Source: Marinobacter sp. es.048 (GTDB lineage Bacteria > Pseudomonadota > Gammaproteobacteria > Pseudomonadales > Oleiphilaceae). Taken from it: DNA of 64,000 nt. Each line of letters begins with the position of its first letter. The first letter of the stretch is position 1. This document shows positions 1 to 6,467 of the stretch, piece by piece. A program made the position numbers and the translations under genes. The stretch spans positions 1,550,001 to 1,614,000 of the forward strand of contig NZ_FYFA01000002.1 of assembly GCF_900188435.1 (NCBI RefSeq). The letters run 5' to 3'. The notes beneath the pieces are model-generated. The model was not told where the DNA came from. It ran no database searches and worked only from the letters and a program-made list of their open reading frames with translations.

Positions 1-1
1 T

Positions 2-250
2 GGAAAAACGAAAACATATGCGTCTTCATCAGATCCTCATGAAAACCTAAGAATAAAAGCTTCTGACCCAGTTTTTAGCCTATTTTTCACAACAGGGGAG
101 ATCAGCAGAAACGCAAAGGCCTTGATGGAACGTGCGGGAGTCATTTGGATGGATGGAAAAATGCTTTCTGCATTCATAGCAGACAGAAGCCCAATTGATA
201 TTACAAAGCTAACCAAAAAGAAAGAGTTTATTGATTGGATACAATCGTAG
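2..250 (+). CDS. Mrr-like restriction endonuclease, C-terminal part only
   Basis: An open frame runs from the left edge to TAG at 248-250 (82 residues, no start inside the window). The part around FFTTGEISRNAKALMERAG followed by a VIWMDGKML stretch resembles the end of the Mrr-type catalytic domain, where a TTxxF/I-S..A segment precedes an aliphatic-x-DG strand. Enzymes of this family cut modified or foreign DNA. The base composition is AT-rich and the neighbours are accessory genes, fitting a defence gene on an island. The call rests on motif resemblance over a short stretch; the catalytic residues themselves lie outside the window. Confidence 0.5.
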   Translation, partial: GKTKTYASSSDPHENLRIKASDPVFSLFFTTGEISRNAKALMERAGVIWMDGKMLSAFIADRSPIDITKLTKKKEFIDWIQS

Positions 251-266
251 GATTTCGTAAATTTAA

Positions 267-392
267 TCTGAAAAGAACAGATTCATTTTAAAAGAAGACG
301 GCCGCATTAATTTTAAGGGCGACGTAAATGCCTTCAACGTAGAGTTAGGAGACGTAGTTATGCCTGAGGGGGATCATAGCGGTCAGGTCTGA
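267..392 (+). other. short protein-like open frame without a clear start
   Basis: After TAA at 264-266 a frame of 41 codons runs to TGA at 390-392. It reads like protein (contains LKEDGRINFKGDVNAFNVEL) but has no ATG, GTG or TTG near its beginning. It overlaps the 3' end of the minus-strand NYN gene by 35 bases. It may be the tail of a decayed gene or chance. No function can be assigned. Confidence 0.2.
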
Positions 393-972
393 CAATTTTC
401 TTCCCACCGTTTAAAGTTATCTCTTTAGGGAGGAGGTTACGATTTACCTTCCCTTTCGGGATTTCATACGCAGCTTGTAAAGCTCGAGCGCGCCCCATCC
501 GCTTGGGCGGAGCAACCACAAAAATGTTTTTACCGGGAACACATGATCGGATGGTTCTAACTGGGGGCAGCAAGTCACTATCGGCGCTTATGAGAATGGC
601 CTTATCAAACTTGTCTTGAAAAGCATCCGCCACCATTCGTACTGCAAGGTGAACATCGGTTTCCTTCTCCTCCCAAGCTGGTGAAGTGTTCTTACAACCT
701 TGGCAGTAAACGGTTTTCCGTTTAAAAATTCCCAAATGGACAGTAACACCCTGAGCTTCTAAGGCCGCCACATACCTCTCGTGCCGACGATGCCGCTTTG
801 GGTTGGCCGTGTAGTACGCCGAGAAATAATTGACAGCCTCTAGGGTGTCGCCATCCTTGAGAAGATCTTTGCAGAGAGACCAAAGATCCAGCCATTTGAG
901 ATGCGGACTGCCCAAATCGTCAATGGCATGGTAGAGATTAAATCCATCTATATAGGCGACAACCCTGGCCAT
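358..972 (-). CDS. NYN-domain (PIN-like) ribonuclease, LabA/DUF88 family
   Basis: The 204-residue protein is a single NYN domain, a PIN-like metal-dependent RNase fold. Visible features are the first strand YIDGFNLY (residues 7-14, acidic D9), KETDVHLAV (acidic residues near 103-106) and ISADSDLLP (D131, D133), which together give the usual acidic metal site. A C-x2-C pair (C90, C93) sits in the insertion before the second acidic motif, a likely half zinc ribbon. The start ATG at 972 follows GCAGGAAGAGAG at good spacing. Directly upstream are a Rho-independent terminator and a structured leader (985-1120), so expression needs read-through. RNase activity is inferred from the family; a role in defence or as a toxin is inferred only from context. 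Confidence 0.85.
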   Translation of the reverse strand: MARVVAYIDGFNLYHAIDDLGSPHLKWLDLWSLCKDLLKDGDTLEAVNYFSAYYTANPKRHRRHERYVAALEAQGVTVHLGIFKRKTVYCQGCKNTSPAWEEKETDVHLAVRMVADAFQDKFDKAILISADSDLLPPVRTIRSCVPGKNIFVVAPPKRMGRARALQAAYEIPKGKVNRNLLPKEITLNGGKKIVRPDRYDPPQA

Positions 973-990
973 AAGCTCTCTTCCTGCAAT

Positions 991-1016
991 AAAAAAGCCG
1001 CGACAAGCGCGGCTTT
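991..1016 (-). terminator. intrinsic terminator of leader unit 2, just before the NYN gene
   Basis: On the minus strand a 9-bp stem AAAGCCGCG/CGCGGCTTT with a 5-base loop runs into TTTATT. It lies between the leader and the NYN ribosome site, so it would end most transcripts before the ORF. Confidence 0.75.
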
Positions 1017-1048
1017 GTCTGCTTGGGCGAACCCAAACAGGGGGATAT

Positions 1049-1068
1049 AAAAAAGGCTTTTCAGCCTT
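1049..1068 (-). terminator. intrinsic terminator of leader unit 1
   Basis: On the minus strand the stem AAGGCT/AGCCTT with a GAAA loop is followed by TTTTATAT. It is short (6 bp) but has the U run of a Rho-independent terminator, and lies inside the leader RNA of the NYN gene. Confidence 0.55.
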
Positions 1069-1126
1069 ATCTAACGGGCGAACCCGTTAGGGGGAAACGC
1101 CTCCGCATTGCTGCGGGGATGTGTGT

Positions 1127-1154
1127 ATCTTAGTCTTACTGACAGTATTGTCAA
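1127..1154 (-). promoter_or_regulatory. sigma-70 promoter for the leader RNA and NYN gene
   Basis: On the minus strand a perfect -35 TTGACA (1149-1154) is followed after 16 bases by TAAGAT (1127-1132). A start about 7 bases further, near 1120, falls right before the first hairpin. The -35 is embedded in alternating TGACA/TGTCA half-sites (1140-1162). Confidence 0.65.
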
Positions 1155-1162
1155 TAGTGACA
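1140..1162. promoter_or_regulatory. three 5-bp half-sites overlapping the -35 box, probable operator
   Basis: TGACA (1140-1144), TGTCA (1149-1153) and TGACA (1158-1162) alternate orientation with a 9-base period, giving two overlapping palindromes. Placement over the -35 box suggests a repressor site. The protein that binds is unknown. Confidence 0.5.
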
Positions 1163-1229
1163 ACAAGCAAAAAAACAAAGATCTGGCCAGGCACCATTGC
1201 GCTTCGAACCTGCCAAGAAGGCAACTGAG

Positions 1230-1251
1230 GCGAATAGTATATACTATTCGC
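1230..1251. promoter_or_regulatory. perfect 22-bp palindrome, probable operator
   Basis: The palindrome is centred on AGTATATACT (1236-1245) with arms extending to GCG/CGC. A partial further copy (ATATATACTA) follows at about 1262-1272. Such sites usually bind a dimeric HTH regulator. No intact regulator gene is next to it; the IS21 element inserted about 65 bp downstream may have cut the gene it controlled. Confidence 0.45.
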
Positions 1252-1312
1252 GAAACTCAAAAATATATACTAAAGGGCCGTAAAATCAGTATATTGGACA
1301 ACATCTCTAATA

Positions 1313-1317
1313 CAACG
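1313..1317 (+). repeat. IS21 target-site duplication, left copy
   Basis: CAACG directly before the TG of the left terminus; the matching copy is at 3955-3959. Confidence 0.8.
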
Positions 1318-1563
1318 TGCATATTCCGGCCCATCGTGAACATCCATTCCGGACGAACGTGAACACCTATTCTGGTTTAACGTGAACAGTCATTCCGGTC
1401 GAAGATGAACACTTTCCGGTGGTTTTCCGGAATCAGTGTTCACCATGCCGGAATCGGCGTTCACGTTCCCGGAATTGGTGTTCACGTTCAACCAGAATCC
1501 TTCTTAACGCATTGTTTATTCAACCGTTTGCTACTCTGGTTCCTTTTTTTGGGGACCAGGGTC

Positions 1564-3105
1564 ATGGCAGCAAAGAGAATTCCAATGCGCAAAATCAGAG
1601 AATTGCTTCGCCTGAGGCTGGAAGCCGGACTCTCGATCCGGCAGATCAGCGCCAGCACCAAGACCAGTGTCGGAGCCATCCAGAAACTCTTAGCCCGGGC
1701 CGATACCCTGGAGATCACCTGGCCATTGCCAGAGGACCTGGACGATGGCCGCCTGGCAGCCATGTTCTATCCCGGCTCCGATCCCACCTCGTCCGCCCGC
1801 TATCAGGTACCGGACTGGGCGACCGTCCATCAGGAACTCAAACGCAAAGGCGTGACCAAGCAGTTGCTGTGGGAGGAATACACCGCACAGTATCCCAACC
1901 GGTGTTACAGCTACTCTCAATACTGTGACCGCTTCCGGCACTGGCAAAAGCAGCAAAAGCGCTCCATGCGCCAGATCCACAAGGCCGGTGAAAAGTGCTT
2001 CATTGATTACTGTGGTCCCACCGTACCGATCATTAATCCGCAAACCGGTGAAATCCGCACGGCTCAGGTGTTTGTTGCCGTTCTGGGTGCCTCCAATTAC
2101 ACCTACGCCGAAGCCACCTGGAGCCAGGGGTTGCAGGACTGGCTGCTGAGTCACGTGCGCACCTTCGAGTACTTCGGCGGTGTTCCGGAAATGGTAGTGC
2201 CGGACAATCTGCGCAGCGGTGTCAGCAAAGCCTGTCGGTACGATCCGGACCTGAACCCCAGTTACCAGCAACTGGCGGCGCACTATCAGGTCGCGGTGCT
2301 ACCAGCACGGCCCTACAAGCCCAAGGATAAATCCAAAGCGGAGGTGGGGGTGCAGATCGTTGAACGCTGGATCCTGGCCCGGTTGCGCCACCACACCTTC
2401 TTCACCCTGGCCGACCTGAATCAGTGCATCCGGTCCCTGCTGGAAGACCTGAACAGCCGGCCGTTCCGGCGGCTGCCGGGCAACCGGCAGGAGGCCTTCA
2501 AGACGCTCGACCAGCCAGCCCTGAGGGCACTACCCAAGCACCCCTATGAGTACATCGAGATCCGGCGTTGCCGGGTCAACATCGATTACCACATTGAGTT
2601 TAGTCAGCATCACTACTCGGTGCCGCACCAGTACGTTGGAGAGCAAGTGGACATCCACGCCAGTGAGCGACTGGTACAGATCTACTTCCGGCAGCGACAG
2701 ATCGCCAGCCACCCACGCAGCCATCAGTACGGCATCACTACCGAATCAGGACACATGCCCACCCGCCATCAAAAACAACAACAGTGGTCGCCCGGACGGC
2801 TTAAGAACTGGGCCCGGGACATCGGGCCAGACACCCTCGTCTGGGTCCGTGATCGGCTGGAGGAGCGGGAGCATCCGGAACAGGCTTACCGGGTCTGTCT
2901 CGGGTTGCTCAACCTGAGCAAGGAGTACCCCAGTGAGCGCCTGAATGCCAGTTGCCGTATTGCCAACCGCGAAGGCCTGGACCGACTGAAACACATCAAG
3001 GCCATTCTCCGGAGCAACCGCGACAAGCTGCCAGAACAACTGCCCTTGCACACAGAACTGCCCCAGCACCACGAGAACATCCGTGGCCCGAAGAGCTTCC
3101 ACTAG
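1564..3105 (+). CDS. istA: IS21-family transposase IstA
   Basis: The protein catalyses strand transfer of the element. From ATG 1564 it has 513 residues. An N-terminal helix-turn-helix (residues about 8-45, LSIRQISASTKTSVGAIQKL) is followed by an rve-type DDE domain with D148 (FIDYCGP), D214 (VVPDNLR) and E260 (KSKAEVGV), all present. The frame is open from 1405, but the extra residues are encoded by the terminal repeats, so MAAKRIPM is preferred. istB follows after 9 bases, the normal family order. Confidence 0.93.
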   Translation: MAAKRIPMRKIRELLRLRLEAGLSIRQISASTKTSVGAIQKLLARADTLEITWPLPEDLDDGRLAAMFYPGSDPTSSARYQVPDWATVHQELKRKGVTKQLLWEEYTAQYPNRCYSYSQYCDRFRHWQKQQKRSMRQIHKAGEKCFIDYCGPTVPIINPQTGEIRTAQVFVAVLGASNYTYAEATWSQGLQDWLLSHVRTFEYFGGVPEMVVPDNLRSGVSKACRYDPDLNPSYQQLAAHYQVAVLPARPYKPKDKSKAEVGVQIVERWILARLRHHTFFTLADLNQCIRSLLEDLNSRPFRRLPGNRQEAFKTLDQPALRALPKHPYEYIEIRRCRVNIDYHIEFSQHHYSVPHQYVGEQVDIHASERLVQIYFRQRQIASHPRSHQYGITTESGHMPTRHQKQQQWSPGRLKNWARDIGPDTLVWVRDRLEEREHPEQAYRVCLGLLNLSKEYPSERLNASCRIANREGLDRLKHIKAILRSNRDKLPEQLPLHTELPQHHENIRGPKSFH

Positions 3106-3114
3106 GACACCACT

Positions 3115-3855
3115 ATGAGCACCATCCAGACCCTGACGCGACTGAGAGACCTGAAGCTGGGCGGCATGGCCGCCGCCCTTGAACATCAACAAAACCAGCC
3201 GGGCACCTATGACGAGCTGTCGTTCACCGAACGCCTGGAATTATTACTCGAAAGAGAGTTCCAGACCCGGGAACACCGGAAACAGGATCGCCTGGTTCGC
3301 CAGGCCCGCTTCAAACTCCGGGCCTCGGTCCAGGACATCGACTACCAGCACCCGCGCAACCTCAAGAAAGCGCAGGTGGCCCAGTTGGTTCAGACAGACT
3401 GGCTGGAACGTGGCCAGAACCTGCTGATCACCGGCCCCTGTGGCAGTGGCAAAACTTACCTGGGCTGTGCAGTGGGGCACCAAGCCTGTCTGAACGGCTT
3501 CAGTGCCCGGTATTACCGGATCTCCCGATTACTGCTGGAACTGACCCAGGCCAAGGCCGATGGCACCTACCAGAAAAACCTCAGCCAACTAGCCAAAGTA
3601 AAGCTGCTGATCCTGGACGACTGGGGGCTGGAAGCTCTGAAACCTGCACACCGGAACGACCTGATGGAGATCATGGATGACCGTCACGGCACTCACTCGA
3701 CCATGATCATCAGCCAGCTACCCACCGATCAGTGGTACGCCGCCATCGGCGATAACACTCTGGCGGACGCCATTCTGGATCGGCTGATGCACAACGCTCA
3801 CCGCTGGACTCTGAAAGGGGAATCGATGAGAAAGCGACTTCAGGAAATTGACTGA
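3115..3855 (+). CDS. istB: IS21-family helper ATPase IstB
   Basis: The 246-residue AAA+ ATPase, related to DnaC, assists IstA in target capture. Walker A GPCGSGKT is at residues 107-114 and Walker B LLILDDWG at about 164-171. Length is normal for the family. It forms an operon with istA and ends about 100 bp before the right terminus. Confidence 0.95.
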   Translation: MSTIQTLTRLRDLKLGGMAAALEHQQNQPGTYDELSFTERLELLLEREFQTREHRKQDRLVRQARFKLRASVQDIDYQHPRNLKKAQVAQLVQTDWLERGQNLLITGPCGSGKTYLGCAVGHQACLNGFSARYYRISRLLLELTQAKADGTYQKNLSQLAKVKLLILDDWGLEALKPAHRNDLMEIMDDRHGTHSTMIISQLPTDQWYAAIGDNTLADAILDRLMHNAHRWTLKGESMRKRLQEID

Positions 3856-3954
3856 ACGTGAACACCCGGGGTACAAACTCCGGTGGGTGATGCGTTAAGA
3901 AAAAAGGTGTTCACGTTCAGCCGGAATGGGCGTTCACGTTCGCCGGAATACGCA

Positions 3955-3959
3955 CAACG
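3955..3959 (+). repeat. IS21 target-site duplication, right copy
   Basis: CAACG directly after the CA of the right terminus, matching 1313-1317. Confidence 0.8.
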
Positions 3960-4148
3960 ATTCTGGCAACAGGAAGAGCCCACGCGTAACGAGGGTTGAG
4001 AGCTTTAGGACCAGAGAACAGAGGAAATCTTGAATTCGTGTAACTATTACGAAAAAAAGATGTCACTACGATGCCAACAGAGATAACCCCTATAGAGTTG
4101 AGCGCTTTAATAATTATAACTAACTGTTTTTAAAGGACTTTTAAATTA

Positions 4149-4174
4149 ATTGAGGTTATATATTTAACCTCAAT
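4149..4174. repeat. inverted repeat in an AT-rich gene-free stretch
   Basis: Arms ATTGAGGTTA and TAACCTCAAT (10 bp, perfect) surround 6 bases. There is no U run after it, so it is not a standard terminator. The stretch 3960-4379 holds no recognisable gene; apart from this repeat and the direct repeats at 4225-4266 I see nothing in it. Confidence 0.45.
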
Positions 4175-4224
4175 GCCCTCAATCAATACTCGCAAAAGCT
4201 AGCTTGCAGACACAAAACCCCTTA

Positions 4225-4266
4225 TTAGATCTATTTTTAGGTCTTTATTTAGATCTTATTTCAGGT
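4225..4266 (+). repeat. two direct repeats upstream of the toxin-antitoxin pair
   Basis: TTAGATCTATTTTTAGGT (4225-4242) and TTAGATCTTATTTCAGGT (4249-4266) are direct copies 24 bp apart. Placed about 115-155 bp before the antitoxin ATG, they could be binding sites for its regulator; this is inference. Confidence 0.4.
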
Positions 4267-4379
4267 TATAGTTTGAGAGCTGTTTACCTATGTGTTGAAG
4301 AGCCGCCAAGAACGGCCAGAAAGCGCCCCTTTCAAAAGAGGGACCTTCAAACAGCCACCTTAACGCCCTGAAGGACAAT

Positions 4380-4673
4380 ATGATGAAAAGCCTTTTCGCG
4401 AGGCTTGCGGCCACCATTTCGGAGCTGAAAGCTAATCCGAACGAGGTGCTCAACCAGGCTAACGGCGAACCGATTGTGATACTGAGTCACAACAAGCCCA
4501 GAGCCTACATGGTGCCTGTCGAGACATTCGAACAGATGCAAGAGCAACTCGAGGATTACCGGCTTCTGCAGGAGGCTCGCAAGCGTATGGATGACGAATC
4601 AGTACCGGTGAGCATCAATGAGCTACGAGCTGCAATTCAAGAAAAAAGCTCTGAAGGAATGGAACAAGCTTAG
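4380..4673 (+). CDS. StbD/Phd-YefM-family antitoxin
   Basis: The 97-residue protein has the N-terminal Phd/YefM DNA-binding fold: TISELKANPNEVLNQANGEP followed by VILSHNKPRAYMVPVETFEQM, the pattern of StbD-type antitoxins. The C-terminal part, charged and probably flexible, would bind and neutralise the downstream RelE-like toxin; such antitoxins repress their own promoter. Two adjacent ATGs (4380, 4383) follow GAAGGAC. Its 3' end overlaps the toxin frame by 56 bases. Confidence 0.9.
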   Translation: MMKSLFARLAATISELKANPNEVLNQANGEPIVILSHNKPRAYMVPVETFEQMQEQLEDYRLLQEARKRMDDESVPVSINELRAAIQEKSSEGMEQA

Positions 4674-4881
4674 CCCGTCTATCCGGGCGGAGTTCCTGGC
4701 CATCCTGGAGCGACGCCTGGAAAACCCCAGAATCCCGAAGCACAGCCTTCGCGGCGATCCCGACCTATACAAGATAAAGCTTAGATCCGCTGGTTACCGG
4801 CTGGTATATCACGTCGATGATGGCGTGGTTGTGGTAACAGTGATTGCTGTTGGTCGTAGAGATACGATATACAAGGCTTAG
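4618..4881 (+). CDS. RelE/StbE-family toxin (mRNA interferase)
   Basis: The 87-residue protein matches the RelE/ParE fold: YELQFKKKALKEWNKLSPSI at the N-terminus, then a conserved L.G.....YKIKLRSAGYRLVYHV segment and a C-terminal VIAVGRRDTIYK strand carrying basic residues. RelE toxins cut mRNA in the ribosome. The start ATG lies within the antitoxin gene, coupling translation of the two. Length and residues look complete, so it is probably functional. Confidence 0.92.
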   Translation: MSYELQFKKKALKEWNKLSPSIRAEFLAILERRLENPRIPKHSLRGDPDLYKIKLRSAGYRLVYHVDDGVVVVTVIAVGRRDTIYKA

Positions 4882-4905
4882 CTGGGGTAGGAAAGGAGTT
4901 AGTCG

Positions 4906-5178
4906 ATGGACGATTTCAAGGAAAGAACGATTATTGAGCAAGGCAGGATGTCATTCCACGAAAACGATGGGAAGCTCATTAATCCATTCGAGCCAAACAC
5001 CAAAGAATATAACTGGTTTGAGAGAGGATGGACCCAGGCGTTAAAGCGCCACAGAGGGCCGATGCCGGGAGAGCCAGGTAGTCAGCCATTTACCAGTTCC
5101 GGCACCTCGTTTCATGGTAGCAGCATGGCGGAAAAGTATAAGAACATGCGTGACTGGTCACGATCTGACGACGACTGA
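4906..5178 (+). CDS. small hydrophilic protein of unknown function
   Basis: A 90-residue ORF with a good ribosome site (AAAGGAG) 25 bases after the toxin gene, so possibly in its operon. The segment NPFEPNTKEYNWFERGWTQA resembles the NPY...W..GW pattern of the small Rmf/CrpP-like proteins found on mobile elements, but the match is short and I do not claim the function. The rest is polar, with a Gly/Ser/Pro-rich middle and an acidic end (RSDDD). Confidence 0.7.
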   Translation: MDDFKERTIIEQGRMSFHENDGKLINPFEPNTKEYNWFERGWTQALKRHRGPMPGEPGSQPFTSSGTSFHGSSMAEKYKNMRDWSRSDDD

Positions 5179-5306
5179 TCGGTGTCAACCAACTGACAAC
5201 AGGGCAGCGGTTTTATGTGGTGCGCTGCGGTTTTGAATTTCTGTAACTCGCTGTTTTTCCGTTTATTGTGGTTTTCTGTGGTGCTACGAAAACCCGCCAC
5301 AAGGCC

Positions 5307-5351
5307 CTCATAATCCCTTGGTCGCTGGTTCGAGTCCAGCTGGGCCCACCA
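5307..5351 (+). other. 3' half of a CAU-anticodon tRNA, island attachment site
   Basis: The sequence starts at a CTCATAA anticodon loop, continues with TTGGTC, a perfect T-arm (GCTGG-TTCGAGT-CCAGC), the acceptor strand TGGGCCC and ACCA. No D-arm or matching 5' acceptor strand lies upstream, and the bases before the loop do not pair with the anticodon stem. This is what an integrase using a tRNA 3' end leaves at the far end of an island. The source is probably tRNA-Met or tRNA-Ile2 (CAU). The rest of 5179-5623 carries no gene. Confidence 0.75.
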
Positions 5352-5493
5352 ATTCATTGCAAAACGCGAAGCACAGCAAACAATCAACGAACTCTGTATC
5401 CTTTCGCGCAACCCCTCCCAATACATGTCCAATATTTTTACATTATTTTTTTCAACTAAAAAATATCTGCTATTTTTCAACAATTTGGAGTTG

Positions 5494-5508
5494 TGGCCCT
5501 TTATTTGC
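5494..5508 (+). promoter_or_regulatory. sigma-54 promoter of the PEP-CTERM gene
   Basis: TGGCCCTTTATTTGC matches the -24/-12 consensus with the exact GG-N10-GC spacing. A start near 5520 would give a leader of about 100 nt before the ATG at 5624. PEP-CTERM genes are commonly controlled by the RpoN-dependent PrsK/PrsR pair, so the match fits the gene family. Confidence 0.65.
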
Positions 5509-5623
5509 CTATATGGTGTAGTAGCCGTAAGAACTAACGACTCGAAGTTGAATGGATCGGTAATGGAGCGCGCATTACTTGGAGTTATCGCCAGCAATAC
5601 CTGGCTCTAAGGAGCAAGTTGAC

Positions 5624-6181
5624 ATGAGAATCAGCCACCTAATACTACCAGCCTTATTTGTTTTCGGAGTCAGCGGGCACGCCAATGCTTACCTCATAGA
5701 CGATGGTTCAAGTCCCGACCTAATTGATGTCGGCGGTCTTGACACTTTTGTAGGACAAACAACGACGCTGAGCAACTCTGGCCAAGGAACGGAAACCACT
5801 TGGGCATCCATGATTACCAATACAACACTAACATTTGCTGATAAGACCGAAGACGCAGCATTTTTCATCGCAGAGGGTGCCGGTAATGAGAGCATCGTTG
5901 CATTTAAACTCAATACCTCGCCCTCTTATTTTCTTGTAAAAGATGGAAACGCCGGTGATGGGAAGCATGTGCTATTTAAAAACGAACTCAACATGGACTG
6001 GGGTGTTTTCAATTTGTTAGATTACTTCGATGAAAGCAAACTGAACGAATTGACACTTAGCCACTTGACCGAATTCGAAGGTGACTCGGTCAAAGTTCCA
6101 GAACCAGGCAGTCTTGGCCTATTTAGCTTGGGAATTCTCGGTCTGATCGCAGCTCGTAAAAAACTGATCCATCGCACCTGA
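5624..6181 (+). CDS. PEP-CTERM sorting-domain protein
   Basis: A 185-residue exported protein. The start MRISHLILPAL follows AAGGAGC; an upstream in-frame start at 5579 lacks a ribosome site. The signal peptide ends near HANA-YLIDD. The C-terminus has the full tripartite PEP-CTERM signal: VPEPGSLGL, a hydrophobic helix (FSLGILGLIA) and a basic tail (ARKK). This signal is handled by exosortase EpsH-type systems and such proteins are linked to exopolysaccharide or floc matrix. The middle is acidic and Thr/Ser-rich with no recognised domain. No exosortase gene is in the window. Confidence 0.9.
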   Translation: MRISHLILPALFVFGVSGHANAYLIDDGSSPDLIDVGGLDTFVGQTTTLSNSGQGTETTWASMITNTTLTFADKTEDAAFFIAEGAGNESIVAFKLNTSPSYFLVKDGNAGDGKHVLFKNELNMDWGVFNLLDYFDESKLNELTLSHLTEFEGDSVKVPEPGSLGLFSLGILGLIAARKKLIHRT

Positions 6182-6206
6182 CTGTCAGTCTTTTTTACAT
6201 AGCTCC

Positions 6207-6236
6207 GAAGCTCCCCACTAGGGGAGCTTCTATTTT
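6207..6236 (+). terminator. intrinsic terminator after the PEP-CTERM gene
   Basis: A 10-bp perfect stem GAAGCTCCCC/GGGGAGCTTC with an ACTA loop followed by TATTTTA. Confidence 0.85.
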
Positions 6237-6248
6237 ATGGCTACAACT

Positions 6249-6467
6249 CTAAAATCGTTCCATCCAAGAATTAGGTAGGACGTCTAAACTGCCGCCATCC
6301 GTTAAAATTACTATGGATAAAAGCGTCCTGAAGCCATCGAGCAGGTCTGAACTCCACTCAGCGCCATCACCTCCGGCTAAGAATTCAAGAATCTTATCAA
6401 TGCACCTTCCAGTAAAAAAGCGGCCAGACCCTCTCCGAAGAATCTCCTCCTCAGTTTTTTCTTTTAT
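6249..6467 (-). pseudogene. possible broken small gene on the minus strand
   Basis: A 72-codon open frame ends at TAG (6249-6251) and encodes a protein-like stretch (ILRRGSGRFFTG, then a hydrophobic LLSIVILTDGG) but has no start. Immediately upstream another frame (KIKGGRTTFGVNKRK) would join it if one base were changed in an A-rich run near 6455-6462, and that frame has AGGAG at its head. It may be a frameshifted gene; no family is recognised. The rest of 6240-6620 shows nothing else. Confidence 0.3.

Larger units (their letters stand above)
985..1120 (-). ncRNA. structured leader RNA: two tandem hairpin-terminator units upstream of the NYN gene
   Basis: Read on the minus strand, a short GNRA-type hairpin (1103-1116, loop GCAA) is followed by two units of the same design: CCCC, a stem closed by a UUCG tetraloop (unit 1 stems 1071-1078/1083-1090; unit 2 stems 1019-1027/1032-1040), two bases, then a second hairpin with a U run (1049-1068 and 991-1016). 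Stem sequences differ between units while pairing is kept (8 bp and 9 bp), which is covariation within one locus. A promoter-like site places the RNA start near 1120. The last terminator ends about 10 bases before the NYN ribosome site. It could be a free RNA of about 130 nt, an attenuator, or both. Confidence 0.7.
1318..3954 (+). mobile_element. complete IS21-family insertion sequence
   Basis: The element is 2637 bp and begins TGCATATTCCGG and ends CCGGAATACGCA, imperfect inverted termini with the TG...CA ends of this family. The direct repeat CAACG lies at 1313-1317 and 3955-3959, a target duplication of 5 bp. Several copies of an ATTCCGG...GTGAACA motif sit inside each end (about 1321-1490 and 3860-3950), the transposase-binding repeats known from IS21 elements. 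Both istA and istB are intact with their catalytic motifs, so it may still be active. Confidence 0.93.

Noticed and set aside
1045..1120. CRISPR-like array in the NYN leader
   Set aside because: Only two units, with hairpin and terminator features and no uniform spacers or cas genes.
1108..1362. 84-codon ORF before the IS21 element
   Set aside because: It crosses the leader promoter region and runs into the IS terminus, and shows no domain.
1690..2283. 197-codon minus-strand ORF inside istA
   Set aside because: Shadow of istA; no domain.
5112..5597. 161-codon minus-strand ORF reading LDSNQRPRDYE
   Set aside because: This phrase is the well-known false translation across the antisense of a tRNA 3' end.
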